From CAZSNT01 sp964607765 (lineage in GTDB: Bacteria > Verrucomicrobiota > Lentisphaeria > Oligosphaerales > JABHEG01): 64,000 nucleotides of DNA. A program made the position numbers and the translations under genes. The notes under the pieces are model-generated. The model was given only the letters and a program-made list of their open reading frames with translations, was not told where the DNA came from and made no database searches. The DNA lies in the NCBI GenBank assembly GCA_964607765.1, contig CAZSNT010000009.1, positions 36,810 through 100,809 on the forward strand, read 5' to 3'. This document shows positions 49,289-60,300 of the stretch, in pieces; the stretch's first letter is position 1, and each line of letters opens with the position of its first letter.

Positions 49289-50167
49289 TCACTCCACCGC
49301 AACAGCGGGTTGCAGCACACTCGAGAGAGGAATCTGTCGATCCCCGTCCTGTGACACGTCCTCCCAGGTCTGTCGGAAGCGACCGGCATCCGGAACCCAG
49401 TCGAGGACGTTGATCTTGCCGTGTTGAGTCAGTGACCCGGCACACACCTCCAGGCCGCCGCCGGGAATCTCGCGCCGGAACGGCGTGTGGATGTGCCCGC
49501 ACAGGGCCACATCGACCTGGCCGCGGCTCAGGGCGTCTGCTATGATGTCGGCGCCCTGCAGTCTGCGGCGCGGGCCCAGCGGCCTGTGCCGTGCATCGCG
49601 CGCCGGGAAGTGTCCGACAAGAACGCGTTTCGTCGCGCTCCCCGGGTCCGCGGCGAGCCACGTCTGCAGACGTTCCCGAGTCGTCGCAGTCAGCCTCCCG
49701 GTCGACAGCAGCCAGCCGGACGGAGCGCATTCGTCGAGGGCCAGGAAGCTCACCTGCCCGTCGCCGAACTCCTGCGGCAGGTCGCCCAGTTGCCAGCGAT
49801 CGCCATTCAGCGCGGAAAAGGTCTGCGCCAACGCGTTCCGGCAGGCCGGTGCACGGACGTAGGCGTCGTGGTTCCCCGGTATGTAGACGAATCGTCCCCG
49901 CATGAAGTCGACCAGGGGCGCGAGGGCTTGCGCGGCGTCCGCGAACTCGGCCGGGTCGCCGACGGTGGTGATGTCGCCCGTACACAGGACCCAATCCGGG
50001 GCGAGCAGCTTGATGCGCGCGATGGCGCGTGCCAGGAACTCGCGCCTGAAGTGACGGCGTCGCCGAAGGCAGTGGTTCAAGGCACCGAGTACGCGTTTGT
50101 CGAGCAGGGCCGCAGCGCCTGCCGGCCAGTGTCCCACGTGGATATCGGAGAAGTGGACAATCCGCAT
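49289..50167 (-). CDS. Calcineurin-like metallophosphoesterase
   Basis: 292 residues. Metal ligands lie in FSDIHVGH, LCTGDITTVGD, YIPGNHDAY, LVGHFP and LCGHIHTPF. The ATG overlaps the stop of the upstream kinase gene (TGATG), so the two are translationally coupled. The substrate is unknown; a cyclic nucleotide or phosphoprotein partner of the kinase is possible but unproven. Confidence 0.9.
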   Translation of the reverse strand: MRIVHFSDIHVGHWPAGAAALLDKRVLGALNHCLRRRRHFRREFLARAIARIKLLAPDWVLCTGDITTVGDPAEFADAAQALAPLVDFMRGRFVYIPGNHDAYVRAPACRNALAQTFSALNGDRWQLGDLPQEFGDGQVSFLALDECAPSGWLLSTGRLTATTRERLQTWLAADPGSATKRVLVGHFPARDARHRPLGPRRRLQGADIIADALSRGQVDVALCGHIHTPFRREIPGGGLEVCAGSLTQHGKINVLDWVPDAGRFRQTWEDVSQDGDRQIPLSSVLQPAVAVE

Positions 50168-52719
50168 CACTTATTCTGGAGCAGGTCCCTGATCTCGTCT
50201 TCGTGCGCCTTGAACTGGTCCGCAAACTGCTCGCGCAGATACCGGACCATGCCCTTCACAGTCGCTGCATCCCCCTCCGCCACGCGGGCGCGCAACTGCT
50301 CCATTCTCTCTTTCCAGTCACGTTCACGGGCGACCGGCAGCATAACTTCTATCTCGGCCAGAATCGGTTCCACAGCTTCGGTTTCGCCACTGTCGGCCAA
50401 CAGCTTGCGACTGTAGCCCAGGGACTGCGCGTGTGCCGCCAGGTATGCGCCGAACAGCAGGTTCAGCCGCGACTCCTCCCCCTCCGTCTTTGCCCAGGCC
50501 GCCTTGCACAAAGCCCAGACTTGAGTCGGTTTCAGCTCGGTGAGCTCGATCTTGTCCTGCTCCGAGGTCTCAATGGACTGGCCGCCTTCGTACTTGCGCG
50601 TCCGGCGTTCGACAAACACGCGCTTGCGGCTGATGTCAGCCACCTGCCACTTCTCCTGTTTGCGGCCGATGCCCCGCATCAGGGTGGTGCCTTTGAGCTT
50701 GTAGCGCGTGTTATAGACCAGCTCAAATGCCTCTTTGGCATAGTCGGTGCACTGAATCTTGGCTTCTGCCCACTGTTTGAACTCGCTCTCGTCCTTGGCT
50801 CGCGTCGCCAGGGAGAGGAAGAGCGTCTGCGCTTCGCTGTAGTCGTGTTTCCGGCACAGGTCAACGGCCTCCCAGCGCATCGTCTCCTGAGTCTCGCGCA
50901 GCTTGGCCCGGCGCTCGGCCCGCAACCGTTCACGCTCGGCCTCTTCAGCCTGCCGCTGCTGTTCGGCCAGCAGTTCACGCTCGCGCCTCGCTTCTTCCTC
51001 CTTGCGCTTGCGCTCCTCCTCTGCCAGACGCTCCGCCTCTTGCCGCCATCCTGCCAGCTCCTCCTCGTATTGGGCGCGGCGGAGCGCGCGAATCTCGCGC
51101 TCCGCATAGGGCCCCACCGCCTCGTCCAGGGCGGTGTAGGCGGCGGTGTCGCCGGTGTATTTGTCGGCGAACGCGGCGGCAGCGGCCAAGACGGTGTTGT
51201 CGTCGGCGCCCTGCGCGACCAGCGCCTGGACTTGCTTGAGGGCCTTCACCTGCGCGCGCGGCGCCGGGGCGCTCCGAACGGGCGCTCCGGGCCCGACAGG
51301 CGCGGGGTCGGAGCCGCCCCCGCCGATCAGAGCGACCAAGGCAGCCGGTACAATCGCCAGAACCATGCCGCAGGCGATGGAGATCAACACGGCGCGTTTG
51401 AACGACATCCCACGCGTTTCCGGCGCTGCCGATTCGGCCTTGCCAGGCTGCTCGGGCTGGGAATCGGGCGACGCAGACACGGCAGCGTCCAGCTTGAGCG
51501 CTTTGCCTTTTCCCGTTTTGCTGCCGAGGCGCAGCTTCTTGCCTTTCTTGCCGGTCTTCAGCCGCTTGCTCTTGCCGGACGGCTCAGGGCCGGCAGACGC
51601 TGCCTCGTCGGGTTCTGGTGCCTCTGCGGCCGCCGGCTCCTCGTCGGGTTGCGGCTCCTCGTCAGGCTGCGCGTCCTCCGCATCGCCTTCCTCGGTGGCA
51701 GAGGCGGTGCCATCGACGAACATGAGAGGCTCCTGCGCCCCCTCGACCGCTTCGCGGCTCGGCACATTGCCCGCCGCCACGGCCTGCAGGTCCAGCAGCA
51801 ACTCGCCGGCGTCCGCATAGCGGTGCTCCGGACGTTTGGCGAGCATGATTTCCACGACCTGGGAGACGGCGGGCGACAGGTCGGGGACCACACTGTTCGG
51901 TGGGATCAGCGGCAGCGAAAGGTGGCTGCGCGCGATCGCATTGGGCGTCTCCCCGCCGTATGCATAGTGTCCGGTAAGCGCGTAATAGAGCGTAGCGCCG
52001 AGACTGTAGATGTCGCTGCGGTTGTCCCCGTGCTCGCCGAGAATCTGTTCAGGCGCCATGTATTGAGGCGTGCCGTAGACGTCGTCGCTGACGTCGGGGG
52101 AGTCCGTGGCCACGCGGGCGAGCCCGAGGTCGGCGAGCTTCGTTTTCCCCGACGACGTCAGGATGATGTTCTCCGGCTTGATGTCGCGATGCACCAGCCG
52201 CTGCTGCTTCCAGGCGAAATCCAGGGCGTCCGCCACCTCCATGGTAATGCCCAGAGCGCGGTCCACCACCATGCGGCCGCTGTGCACGAGCACCTGTTTG
52301 AGCGTGCTGCCCTCGACATACTCCATGGCGAAGAAGAAGATACCGTCCTCTTCCCCAACGGCGTACGCCTGCACTATTTTGCCGTGGTTGAGGGCTGCTG
52401 CCGAGCGCGCCTCGTGGACGAAATCGCCGATGTAGTTCTGGTCGGCTGAGAAATGCGGGTGGAGAACCTTCAGGGCAGCGGGGCGATCGAGGGAGACCTG
52501 ATGGGCCAGGTAAACGGTTCCCATACCGCCGCGGCCCAACTCTTTGCGGACAACAAAATCCCCCACAACAGCGCCCGGTGAGAAGCGGGAGGACGGCACG
52601 GCAACCGCATTGTGGCAGTGGCCGCATTCCACCGCTTCACCAGGCTCACAGTCCTCGATGGCAACGATGCCTAGGCAGTGAGAGCATTGAAACCGCACGG
52701 CGCCTTCTCTCCACTTCAT
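50167..52719 (-). CDS. Membrane Ser/Thr protein kinase with N-terminal zinc ribbon
   Basis: 850 residues. An N-terminal CxxC...CxxC ribbon (CSHC, CGHC) precedes a PknB-type kinase (about 54-312): GRGGMGTVYLA, catalytic VHRDIKPEN, DLG in place of DFG, and GTPQYMAPEQ. A Pro/Glu then Lys-rich linker, one membrane helix (about 441-466), a long Glu/Arg coiled coil (about 545-625) and a C-terminal domain follow. This architecture is common in PVC bacteria. Confidence 0.92.
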   Translation of the reverse strand: MKWREGAVRFQCSHCLGIVAIEDCEPGEAVECGHCHNAVAVPSSRFSPGAVVGDFVVRKELGRGGMGTVYLAHQVSLDRPAALKVLHPHFSADQNYIGDFVHEARSAAALNHGKIVQAYAVGEEDGIFFFAMEYVEGSTLKQVLVHSGRMVVDRALGITMEVADALDFAWKQQRLVHRDIKPENIILTSSGKTKLADLGLARVATDSPDVSDDVYGTPQYMAPEQILGEHGDNRSDIYSLGATLYYALTGHYAYGGETPNAIARSHLSLPLIPPNSVVPDLSPAVSQVVEIMLAKRPEHRYADAGELLLDLQAVAAGNVPSREAVEGAQEPLMFVDGTASATEEGDAEDAQPDEEPQPDEEPAAAEAPEPDEAASAGPEPSGKSKRLKTGKKGKKLRLGSKTGKGKALKLDAAVSASPDSQPEQPGKAESAAPETRGMSFKRAVLISIACGMVLAIVPAALVALIGGGGSDPAPVGPGAPVRSAPAPRAQVKALKQVQALVAQGADDNTVLAAAAAFADKYTGDTAAYTALDEAVGPYAEREIRALRRAQYEEELAGWRQEAERLAEEERKRKEEEARRERELLAEQQRQAEEAERERLRAERRAKLRETQETMRWEAVDLCRKHDYSEAQTLFLSLATRAKDESEFKQWAEAKIQCTDYAKEAFELVYNTRYKLKGTTLMRGIGRKQEKWQVADISRKRVFVERRTRKYEGGQSIETSEQDKIELTELKPTQVWALCKAAWAKTEGEESRLNLLFGAYLAAHAQSLGYSRKLLADSGETEAVEPILAEIEVMLPVARERDWKERMEQLRARVAEGDAATVKGMVRYLREQFADQFKAHEDEIRDLLQNK

Positions 52720-52751
52720 TCCGCGACGGGCCTGTACCCGGGAAGCCCTCT

Positions 52752-52782
52752 ATTATATACGTGGTAGTGCCGCGGAAGGCAA
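52752..52782 (-). promoter_or_regulatory. Promoter of the kinase/phosphoesterase operon
   Basis: TTGCCT (52782-52777), 17-nt spacer, TATATAAT (52759-52752), about 33 nt before the ATG. Confidence 0.65.
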
Positions 52783-52793
52783 CCGCTGCGACC

Positions 52794-54746
52794 TCAGTTT
52801 TCGCCGAGCAGGGACTTGCCCTCGACAGCCATGAGTTCGCTCACGCGCCGGGCGAACATGAGCGGATCGTCGATGGGCAGCGATGCAGTGAGCAGAGCCT
52901 GGTCGAAGAGCAGCTCGGCGTACTGCTCCAAGCGCGGGTGGTCCGCATCCTGCACCAGCAGCGCCTGCATCGTCTGGACCACCTCATGCTTCGGGTTGAG
53001 CTCCAGAATCCGGCGCGCAGGGGGAACGTCCTGATGCATGGCCTTGAGGATCTTCTCCATGTGCACGCCCATGGCGTAGTCGTCTGAAACAAGGCAGCAG
53101 GCGCTGTCGGTCAGGCGCTGTGACAGACGGACTTCCTTGACACGCTCGCCCAGGGCCGACTTCATCTTCTCGAGCAGGTCCTTGTGCGCTTCCGCGGCCT
53201 GCTTGCGATCCTCTTCAGTCGTGTCGTCGTCGTCCGACGCACCAAGGTCCAGATCGCCTTTCTCCACGGACTTGAGGGGCTTGTCTTTGTAGGTGGTCAG
53301 GCTCTGCACGACCCACTCGTCGATGCCGTCCGTCATGAACAGCACCTCGTAGTCCCTGCTCTTGAAAGCCTCCAGGTGCGGCGAGTTGTCCAGCACTTGC
53401 CTGCTTTCGCCGCTCAGGAAGTAGATCTCCTTCTGCGACTCGGGCATGCGCTCCACGTACTCGCCCAGGGTCAGGTACGCGCCGGGCTCCGTCTTCGACG
53501 ACTGGAACAGAAGCAGTTCGTTCAGTTTCTCCCGGTTCTCGATGTCCAGGTGGATGCCTTCCTTCAGGATGGCCCCGAACTGCTGCCAGAATTCCTCGTA
53601 GCCCTCGCGGTTCTTGTCACGCAGATCGGCCAACGTGTCCAGCACCTTCTTGATGACGTTCTTGCGGATCACACGGATCTGGCGATCCTCCTGCAGCATC
53701 TCGCGCGAAATGTTCAGGGGCAGGTCGGACGAGTCCACCACGCCGCGAAGGAAGCGCAGATACTGGGGCAGGAGCGCCTCGCAGTTGTCCGTGATGAACA
53801 CGCGCCGGACGTAGAGCTGAATGCCGCGGTGCTTGCCGTCCGGAGCGAACATATCCCACGGCGCGCGCTGCGGGATGAACAGCAGAGAGCGGAACTCGGA
53901 AACGCCTTCCACATTCCAGTGCATGACCTTCAGCGGATCTTGGAAATCGTGGCTGATGTGTTTGTAGAACTCGTTGTATTCCTCGTCGGTGATCTCGGAG
54001 TGCGGACGCTGCCAGATGGCTTTCTGACTGTTGAGCGTCTCCTCCTCGATCGTGACTTTCGTCTCCGCGCCCGGGATCTCCTTGCCGTCCTCGTCGCGCG
54101 GCGTCTCCTCACGCTGTATGTCCATGGTGACAGGGTGTTCGACAAAGTCGGAGAACTGCTTGACGACCTTGCGGATCTTCCACTCCTCCAGGTACTCCTC
54201 CATCCCTTCCGTGAGGTGCAGAATGACGTCTGTGCCGCGCGTCTCTTTGGTCACGGCCTCGACCGTGTAACTCCCGGCGCCCTTCGACTCCCAACGCGTA
54301 CCGGTGTCCCTGTCGCCGGCCCGGCGTGTGATCACCGTTACGTGATCGGCGACCATGAACGAGGAATAGAACCCGACGCCGAACTGCCCGATCAGTTCCG
54401 GCGACAGCTCTTTGGCCTCCTGCAGCTGTTCCAGGAACTGCCGGGTGCCGGAATTCGCGATGGTGCCGATGTTCTTCTCGACCTCGTCGGGCCCCATGCC
54501 GATGCCGTTGTCCGACACCGTGACCGTGCCCGCGTCCTTGTCGACGTGGATCTTGATCTTCCAGTCAGGATCATCCTCCAGAACGGACTCGTCCGAGAGC
54601 GAGTCGAAGCGGGCTCGGTCAATCGCGTCCGAGCTGTTCGAGATCAACTCCCGCAGGAAGATGTCCCTGTTCGAGTAGAGTGAGTGGATGACGAGGTCAA
54701 GAAGCTTCTGAACTTCTGTCTTGAATTTTCTGCGTTTCGGTTTCAT
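52794..54746 (-). CDS. htpG: Chaperone HtpG (Hsp90)
   Basis: 650 residues. The GHKL ATPase domain has ELISNSSDAIDRARF, VSDNGIGMGPDEV and IGQFGVGFYSSFMVAD. The middle domain has RRVFITDNCEALLPQYLRF and GVVDSSDLPLNISRE. A short acidic stretch (about 545-565) precedes the C-terminal dimerisation domain. GGAGG lies 7 nt before the ATG. Confidence 0.97.
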   Translation of the reverse strand: MKPKRRKFKTEVQKLLDLVIHSLYSNRDIFLRELISNSSDAIDRARFDSLSDESVLEDDPDWKIKIHVDKDAGTVTVSDNGIGMGPDEVEKNIGTIANSGTRQFLEQLQEAKELSPELIGQFGVGFYSSFMVADHVTVITRRAGDRDTGTRWESKGAGSYTVEAVTKETRGTDVILHLTEGMEEYLEEWKIRKVVKQFSDFVEHPVTMDIQREETPRDEDGKEIPGAETKVTIEEETLNSQKAIWQRPHSEITDEEYNEFYKHISHDFQDPLKVMHWNVEGVSEFRSLLFIPQRAPWDMFAPDGKHRGIQLYVRRVFITDNCEALLPQYLRFLRGVVDSSDLPLNISREMLQEDRQIRVIRKNVIKKVLDTLADLRDKNREGYEEFWQQFGAILKEGIHLDIENREKLNELLLFQSSKTEPGAYLTLGEYVERMPESQKEIYFLSGESRQVLDNSPHLEAFKSRDYEVLFMTDGIDEWVVQSLTTYKDKPLKSVEKGDLDLGASDDDDTTEEDRKQAAEAHKDLLEKMKSALGERVKEVRLSQRLTDSACCLVSDDYAMGVHMEKILKAMHQDVPPARRILELNPKHEVVQTMQALLVQDADHPRLEQYAELLFDQALLTASLPIDDPLMFARRVSELMAVEGKSLLGEN

Positions 54747-54781
54747 TGGTCGCCTCCAGGATTCCAGAATTGGGAACGCGT

Positions 54782-54810
54782 ACTATACAGCGCCTCGCGT
54801 GCCGCGTCAG
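54782..54810 (-). promoter_or_regulatory. htpG promoter
   Basis: CTGACG (54810-54805), 17-nt spacer ending in a TG extension, TATAGT (54787-54782). Confidence 0.6.
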
Positions 54811-55003
54811 GTTCGAGTGGACAGGTTTCAGTTCGAGGCAGCCCGCTGGGAGCGCCGAACACTGGAGCCTGCCCCACCAACCGACTCGCAATCCCGCACA
54901 ACGACGAGTAGGATTGGGGCAGCAAGTGACGCGCTGCAGATGACAGAAGATGCAGAGCGGCGATGAAGAGCAGGATGAAGAGTGGGCCTGGAGGAACGCG
55001 CCG

Positions 55004-57373
55004 ATGACCAGACGAGCCAACCCGGATCCGAGAGCAGAACACATAGCGGCGACGGCCTGTGAACTGACGGGCGCTGCGCCGGCACCCGAGCAGGCGCTGT
55101 GCCTGTGGTACCGCCAGCCGGCTGCTGAATGGGTTGAGGCGCTGCCGGTGGGCAACGGCAGCCTGGGCGCCATGGTCTACGGCGGCGTGAACCGCGACGT
55201 GCTGCAGCTCAACGAGGAGACGCTCTGGAGCGGCGCACCGATCAAGCGCGACAGGACCGGCGCACCGGAAGCGCTCGCCGAGGCGCGCAGGTTGCTGTTC
55301 GAGGACAAGTTCGTTGAGGCGCAGCAGATCATCCAGAACCGCTTCATCGGGCAACGCATCGAGAAAGGACTGCATACGTACCAGACGTTGGGCGATCTCG
55401 AACTCAGCTTCCCGACCACCCGCACAGCCGACGCATACCGGCGCAGCCTCGACCTGGACACCGCAATCGCCGCGATGAACTGCCGCATCGACGGTGTGAA
55501 CGTCAGCCGCCAGGTGTTCGCCAGCGCCGCGGATCACGTGCTCGTGGTCCGGATCGAAGCGGATCAACCGGGCACGGTCTCGTTCAAGGCAACCCTCGCC
55601 CGGGACACAGCGGCCAGCGTGGTCCCGGACGGAACGGACGGCCTGACCATGGCGGGACAGGCGCAGGCGGACGAAGGCGTGAACGCGGACGGCGTGCCCA
55701 GCGCCCGGCAGGGGGTGCGCTACGAGGCCCGACTCCGCGTACTGCCCGATGGGGGCACGTGCACCACGGAAAGCGGCGCGGTGGAGGTGCGGGGTGCGGA
55801 CTCCGCAACTCTCCTGCTCAGCGCGGCCACGACTTACGCCGGGGCAGACGCCCGTGCGGCCTGCACGCAGGCCCTGCAGCGCGCTGCCGAACGCTCTTTC
55901 GCCGAGCTGCGCGAACGGCACATCAACGAACACCAGCAGCTGTTCCGTCGCGTGACGCTGCAACTGGGTGAGGGCACGACGTCCGAGCTGCCTACCGACA
56001 CCCGCCTCGACGCCGTGAGCCAGGGCGCGTCCGACCCTCAGCTGACGGCGTTGTATTTCCAGTACGGCCGGTACCTGCTCCTGGGTTCGTCCCGGACCGG
56101 CAGCCGGCTGCCCGCCAACCTGCAGGGCATCTGGGCGGACGGCTTCGTGCCGCCCTGGAACGCCGACTTCCACATCAATATCAACGTGCAGATGAACTAC
56201 TGGCCCGCTGAGACCTGCAACCTGAGCGAATGCCACGACGCCTTCCTGCGTTTCACCGAGGCGTTGCGGGAGCGCGGTCGCGAGACGGCCCGGGACGTCT
56301 GCGGGTGCGGCGGGTTCGTGGCCGGACACACCACAGACGCTTGGCTGTACGGCGGCCTCGTAGGCAAAGCGCAGTACGGTATGTGGGTGCTGGGCGCGGC
56401 CTGGTGTGCCTGCCATTTCTGGGAGCATTTCGCGTTCACCGACGACCGGGAGTTCCTGGCCGACCGCGCCTACCCGGTCATGAGAGAGGCGGCAGAGTTC
56501 TTCCTCGACTGGCTGGTCGAGGATCCGCGCACGGGCCGACTGGTGTCCGGGCCGTCCACGTCGCCCGAGAACAGGTTCCGAACCGCGCAGGGCGAGATTG
56601 CCAACCTGACCATGGGCCCGACCATGGATCACCAGATCATCCGCGACCTGTTCGGCAACTGCCTGGCAGCGTGCGAGATTCTGCAGTTCGATGATGAGTT
56701 CGCTGCCGAGCTGCGGCTGACGCTCGAGCGCCTGGCCCCGACGGCAACCGGGGCGGACGGGCGAATCCTGGAATGGCCCCGGGAGTTTGACGAGCCCGAA
56801 CCCGGACACCGGCACATCTCACACCTCTACGGCCTGCACCCGGGCAACGAGATCACACCGGACGCGCAGCCGGGCCTCGCGGAAGCCGCACGCCGCACGC
56901 TCGATTACCGCCTGGCCAACGGCGGCGGGCACACCGGCTGGAGCCGGGCCTGGATCGTCAATTTCTTTGCCCGACTCCGCGACGGCGAACGCGCCTGGGA
57001 GAACGTCCGGGCGCTGCTGGCCAAATCAACGTTGCCGAACCTGTTCGACAACCATCCGCCGTTCCAGATCGACGGCAATTTCGGCGGTTGTGCCGGGATC
57101 GCAGAGATGCTCCTGCAAAGCCACGTCCGCGCCGACGCGACCGGGGGTTGGGAGTTGCGGCTCCTGCCCGCGCTGCCTGCCGCGTGGCCCGATGGACAGG
57201 TGACCGGGCTGCGGGCACGCGGCGGCGTGGAAGTGGACATCGGCTGGGCCGACGGCGCTCTCACGAATGCCACGATCCGAGGCACGCCGGACACGACCGT
57301 GGTTGTACGCTACGGCGACACGGTGCAGACGCTGGGAACCGGGGCCGACGGGACGACCGAGCTGCGGGCGTGA
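55004..57373 (+). CDS. GH95 alpha-L-fucosidase-like glycoside hydrolase
   Basis: The start is the ATG at 55004 (GGAGGA 9 nt upstream); 789 residues. The N-terminal beta domain has ALPVGNGSLGAMVYGG and LQLNEETLWSG. The (alpha/alpha)6 barrel has LPANLQGIW, PPWNADFHININVQMNYWP and TMDHQIIRDLF, and the C-terminus FQIDGNFGG. These are hallmark motifs of GH95, which releases terminal fucose (some members galactose). No signal peptide is seen. It converges stop-to-stop with the helicase gene. A long minus-strand ORF across it is an antisense shadow. Confidence 0.94.
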   Translation: MTRRANPDPRAEHIAATACELTGAAPAPEQALCLWYRQPAAEWVEALPVGNGSLGAMVYGGVNRDVLQLNEETLWSGAPIKRDRTGAPEALAEARRLLFEDKFVEAQQIIQNRFIGQRIEKGLHTYQTLGDLELSFPTTRTADAYRRSLDLDTAIAAMNCRIDGVNVSRQVFASAADHVLVVRIEADQPGTVSFKATLARDTAASVVPDGTDGLTMAGQAQADEGVNADGVPSARQGVRYEARLRVLPDGGTCTTESGAVEVRGADSATLLLSAATTYAGADARAACTQALQRAAERSFAELRERHINEHQQLFRRVTLQLGEGTTSELPTDTRLDAVSQGASDPQLTALYFQYGRYLLLGSSRTGSRLPANLQGIWADGFVPPWNADFHININVQMNYWPAETCNLSECHDAFLRFTEALRERGRETARDVCGCGGFVAGHTTDAWLYGGLVGKAQYGMWVLGAAWCACHFWEHFAFTDDREFLADRAYPVMREAAEFFLDWLVEDPRTGRLVSGPSTSPENRFRTAQGEIANLTMGPTMDHQIIRDLFGNCLAACEILQFDDEFAAELRLTLERLAPTATGADGRILEWPREFDEPEPGHRHISHLYGLHPGNEITPDAQPGLAEAARRTLDYRLANGGGHTGWSRAWIVNFFARLRDGERAWENVRALLAKSTLPNLFDNHPPFQIDGNFGGCAGIAEMLLQSHVRADATGGWELRLLPALPAAWPDGQVTGLRARGGVEVDIGWADGALTNATIRGTPDTTVVVRYGDTVQTLGTGADGTTELRA

Positions 57374-60300
57374 TCAGGCCGTGTAATCTGCCGCAGTTTC
57401 GGCGGCGAGCAATTCCGTGCCCGCCCTTTGTGTGGCTCCGGTGTTCCGGTACGTGACGGACACAAGGGGAAGCTCCCAGTTGGGGCAGCGACAGAAGTCC
57501 GCATGCTCGGGCCCTGCGTCCTCTTCCGTACGTGCAACGATGGCCGACACCTTCACAGAGACAAGGCTCTGAAGTCGTTCCCGCCACAAGCCCGCTGACT
57601 TCCTTGACACCTTGCCGATGCAGACGCCCTGTTCAGTCCAGAGCAGGAGATCATCGGATTTGGCGCGCCTCATCTGCAGTTCCACCCCCGAAGACAACCC
57701 CCGAATGGCTCGGTGGATTGGCGCCTTTGGTGGGAACTTGCCAGCGTAGTCGACGTAGAGATCTCTCATGCCCAGCATTTCGCGTCTCAGCTCCAAACAG
57801 CTGAAGTCCTCGGTTCTTGCCCCCGTGATGTCCGGCACACGCCGGCACAACAGATCGGGTCCATCACGGAGCAACGAAGTATGGGGGTTCCTGCAGTCAC
57901 TTCGTCGGAAGAGGCGGAGGGTGTGACGAGCTCGTGTCATCGCCACGTAGTAGACGCGCCGCTCTTCTTCCTGCTCTTCCCTGCCGCGTTTGCGCTGCCA
58001 CCCCCCGTCCAAGATCAGGACATGATCGAACTCGAGTCCCTTGACCGCGTGGGCGGTGACTAACTGGACGCCATCTTCGATCCTGAGTTCCCGCCTCCGA
58101 TCCACCAGTGCTTCGTAGACCGCCTCCCGCACATCCTCACGAGCCTGTTCGGCATCACCCCACAGAATCTCCAACTCGCGCAACACGTCCAGCAGCAAGG
58201 CTTGCCACGGGTTCGCCTCCTGCCGCAACGTCCGCAAGCCGCCGAGAAGGTCGGTTACGCTCACGTAGGGGTCGCTGTTCTCGAGCCGATTCAGCCATTC
58301 CCTAATCTCCCGGAGGCGCCAGAGATTCGGCATGCTCCTCCGCTCAAAGTCGGCAGCAACAGGGACGCCACGAGACTCGAGAAACACACGCACGCTATCG
58401 AGTTCCTCATGCCGCCTCGCAATCAGCGCTATCTCCGACCAGCGCGTTTCGGGATCGAGGGCCCGTATCCGAGCGATCTCCTTGGCCAGCGCCCAAGCTT
58501 GCGTCTCAGCGTTCGGCACGGCAATCATCTCCACGCGGCCTCTTCCTTCGGGATCCGTCGCTTCCCACGCCCCGCCCGGCGGGTCGTCACGACGCGTCCT
58601 GTTCACCTGGATTGCATGCTCCGTCTTCATCCGGTCCCGATTGTGCGCAACAAGTCGATTGCTGACCTGGATGATATGTCCCGAGGAGCGGTAGTTCTCG
58701 ACCAGGAATCGCTGCTCTGCCCGGTATTCCTCCTCAAAACGGCGGATGTAGACCACGTTTGCGTCGCGCCATCCGTAGATGCTCTGATCGTCGTCCCCCA
58801 CGGCCATGATGGAGAGTCTTTCGTTGTCATCGTCCCGTAGCCGTCCTGCGATGGCAGAGACCATTCGGTACTGGGTTTCGTCGATGTCCTGATACTCGTC
58901 CACCAGGATGTGCCGGTAGCCTGCCAACGCCTGGTCACGCACGTCGTCCGCGTTCGCGCTTTCAACGACCGGTCCTCTCCCTTCAAGCATCGCGACGGCG
59001 TTCTTGAGAAGTCCGTCGAAATCGATCTCCTCTTCCGACTTGAGTCCGCCTTCGTCCCGGGAGAAACTGCGTCCCAAGAGGCGCATGGCCAGTCCATGAT
59101 AGGTCTGAATCGTGATGAACCGGGCCGCGTCTCCAAGAAGATCGGCGATGCGGCAGCGCAGCGTGATGGCGGCTCGACGGTTAAAGCACAGTACGAGAAT
59201 CGACCGGGGAGGCTGGCGACATGCCTTGACCAGGTAAGCGCAACGGTGTGAGACCACCCGCGTCTTCCCTGCGCCGGGCCCGGCCATGACAAGGAGATTG
59301 TGCTCCAGCGGGGCCGTCACGATCGACTCCTGGGCAGGATTCCTGAGGGCATCCACGATCTCTCTGAGTTTCTCGGCAGTGACCGGCCGATGGACGATCT
59401 CCTTCCGGTCCCCGAAGAACCGTTCAATGAACTCTGCGCGAGGCATCGAGAAGTAGGATCCGACGAAATGGAGGGCTTCGGCGATCTTCCTCAATCCGAA
59501 TTCCGCATACTGTCCCATGGCGTGGATTTGGAACACACGCTCGGCGTAATGCCTCTGCAGAGGCCGGTAGTCCTTCGTCGTGTAACGCCGGCCGCGCCCC
59601 TCTTTCATCAGGTCCAGGTGCATCGCCTGCCGGAAAACAGCCAGCCCTTGCTGGAGGATGATGACTTTCTGCTCATGCAGGAACAACAGCGCGCGCTCGG
59701 CGGCGGCCAGCGGATCCCTCAATTGCCCAGCCAGCACAAGGTCGCCGCGCAGAGCGTCAGCCAATTCCGCCAGCGTAAAACTGACAAGCAGTTGGCTTCC
59801 CTTGACCCCGTGGCCAACTTTGCGGAGCACTGTCTTCAGCACGAGCAAACCCGCGTTGCGACGGATATCAGCCGTCTTCCTCAGGCTCTCCCAAGACCGG
59901 TTGAGTCGCACACGATAGCGGTCGGGATCGATAAACCTGAGGGAGACGCTTCCAGCTTCCCCGGCCATGCCGCGTCCATCCTGTTCCAGACTGCGCAGCA
60001 ACTTCAATACATCTCGCGGCGTGCAGCCTTCGTGCCCTTCATCCAGCAGGCGTTGATTGAGCCGCCGCAGAGAAAGTGCCAGCCAACCCTCCGGATCGGG
60101 AGCGCTCTCCTGCATGATTGCGCCGAGATCACGGTCGAGTTGGCAAACCCTCTCCAGCCGTTTGCTCGAGTCGCCTCTGACCCCGCGGTTGACGTAGGCG
60201 GTCAGGAGCGTTCCCTTCTCGACCAGTCCTGCCTGTTCCATCTGCGCCAACACGCCCGCCATCAGATGCGCTTCGGTCTTGCCATTCTGGCGCAGGCGAT

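Noticed and set aside
54743..56815. 690-codon minus-strand ORF over the fucosidase gene
   Set aside because: The plus strand encodes all GH95 motifs in one frame with a good ribosome-binding site. The minus translation is low-information.
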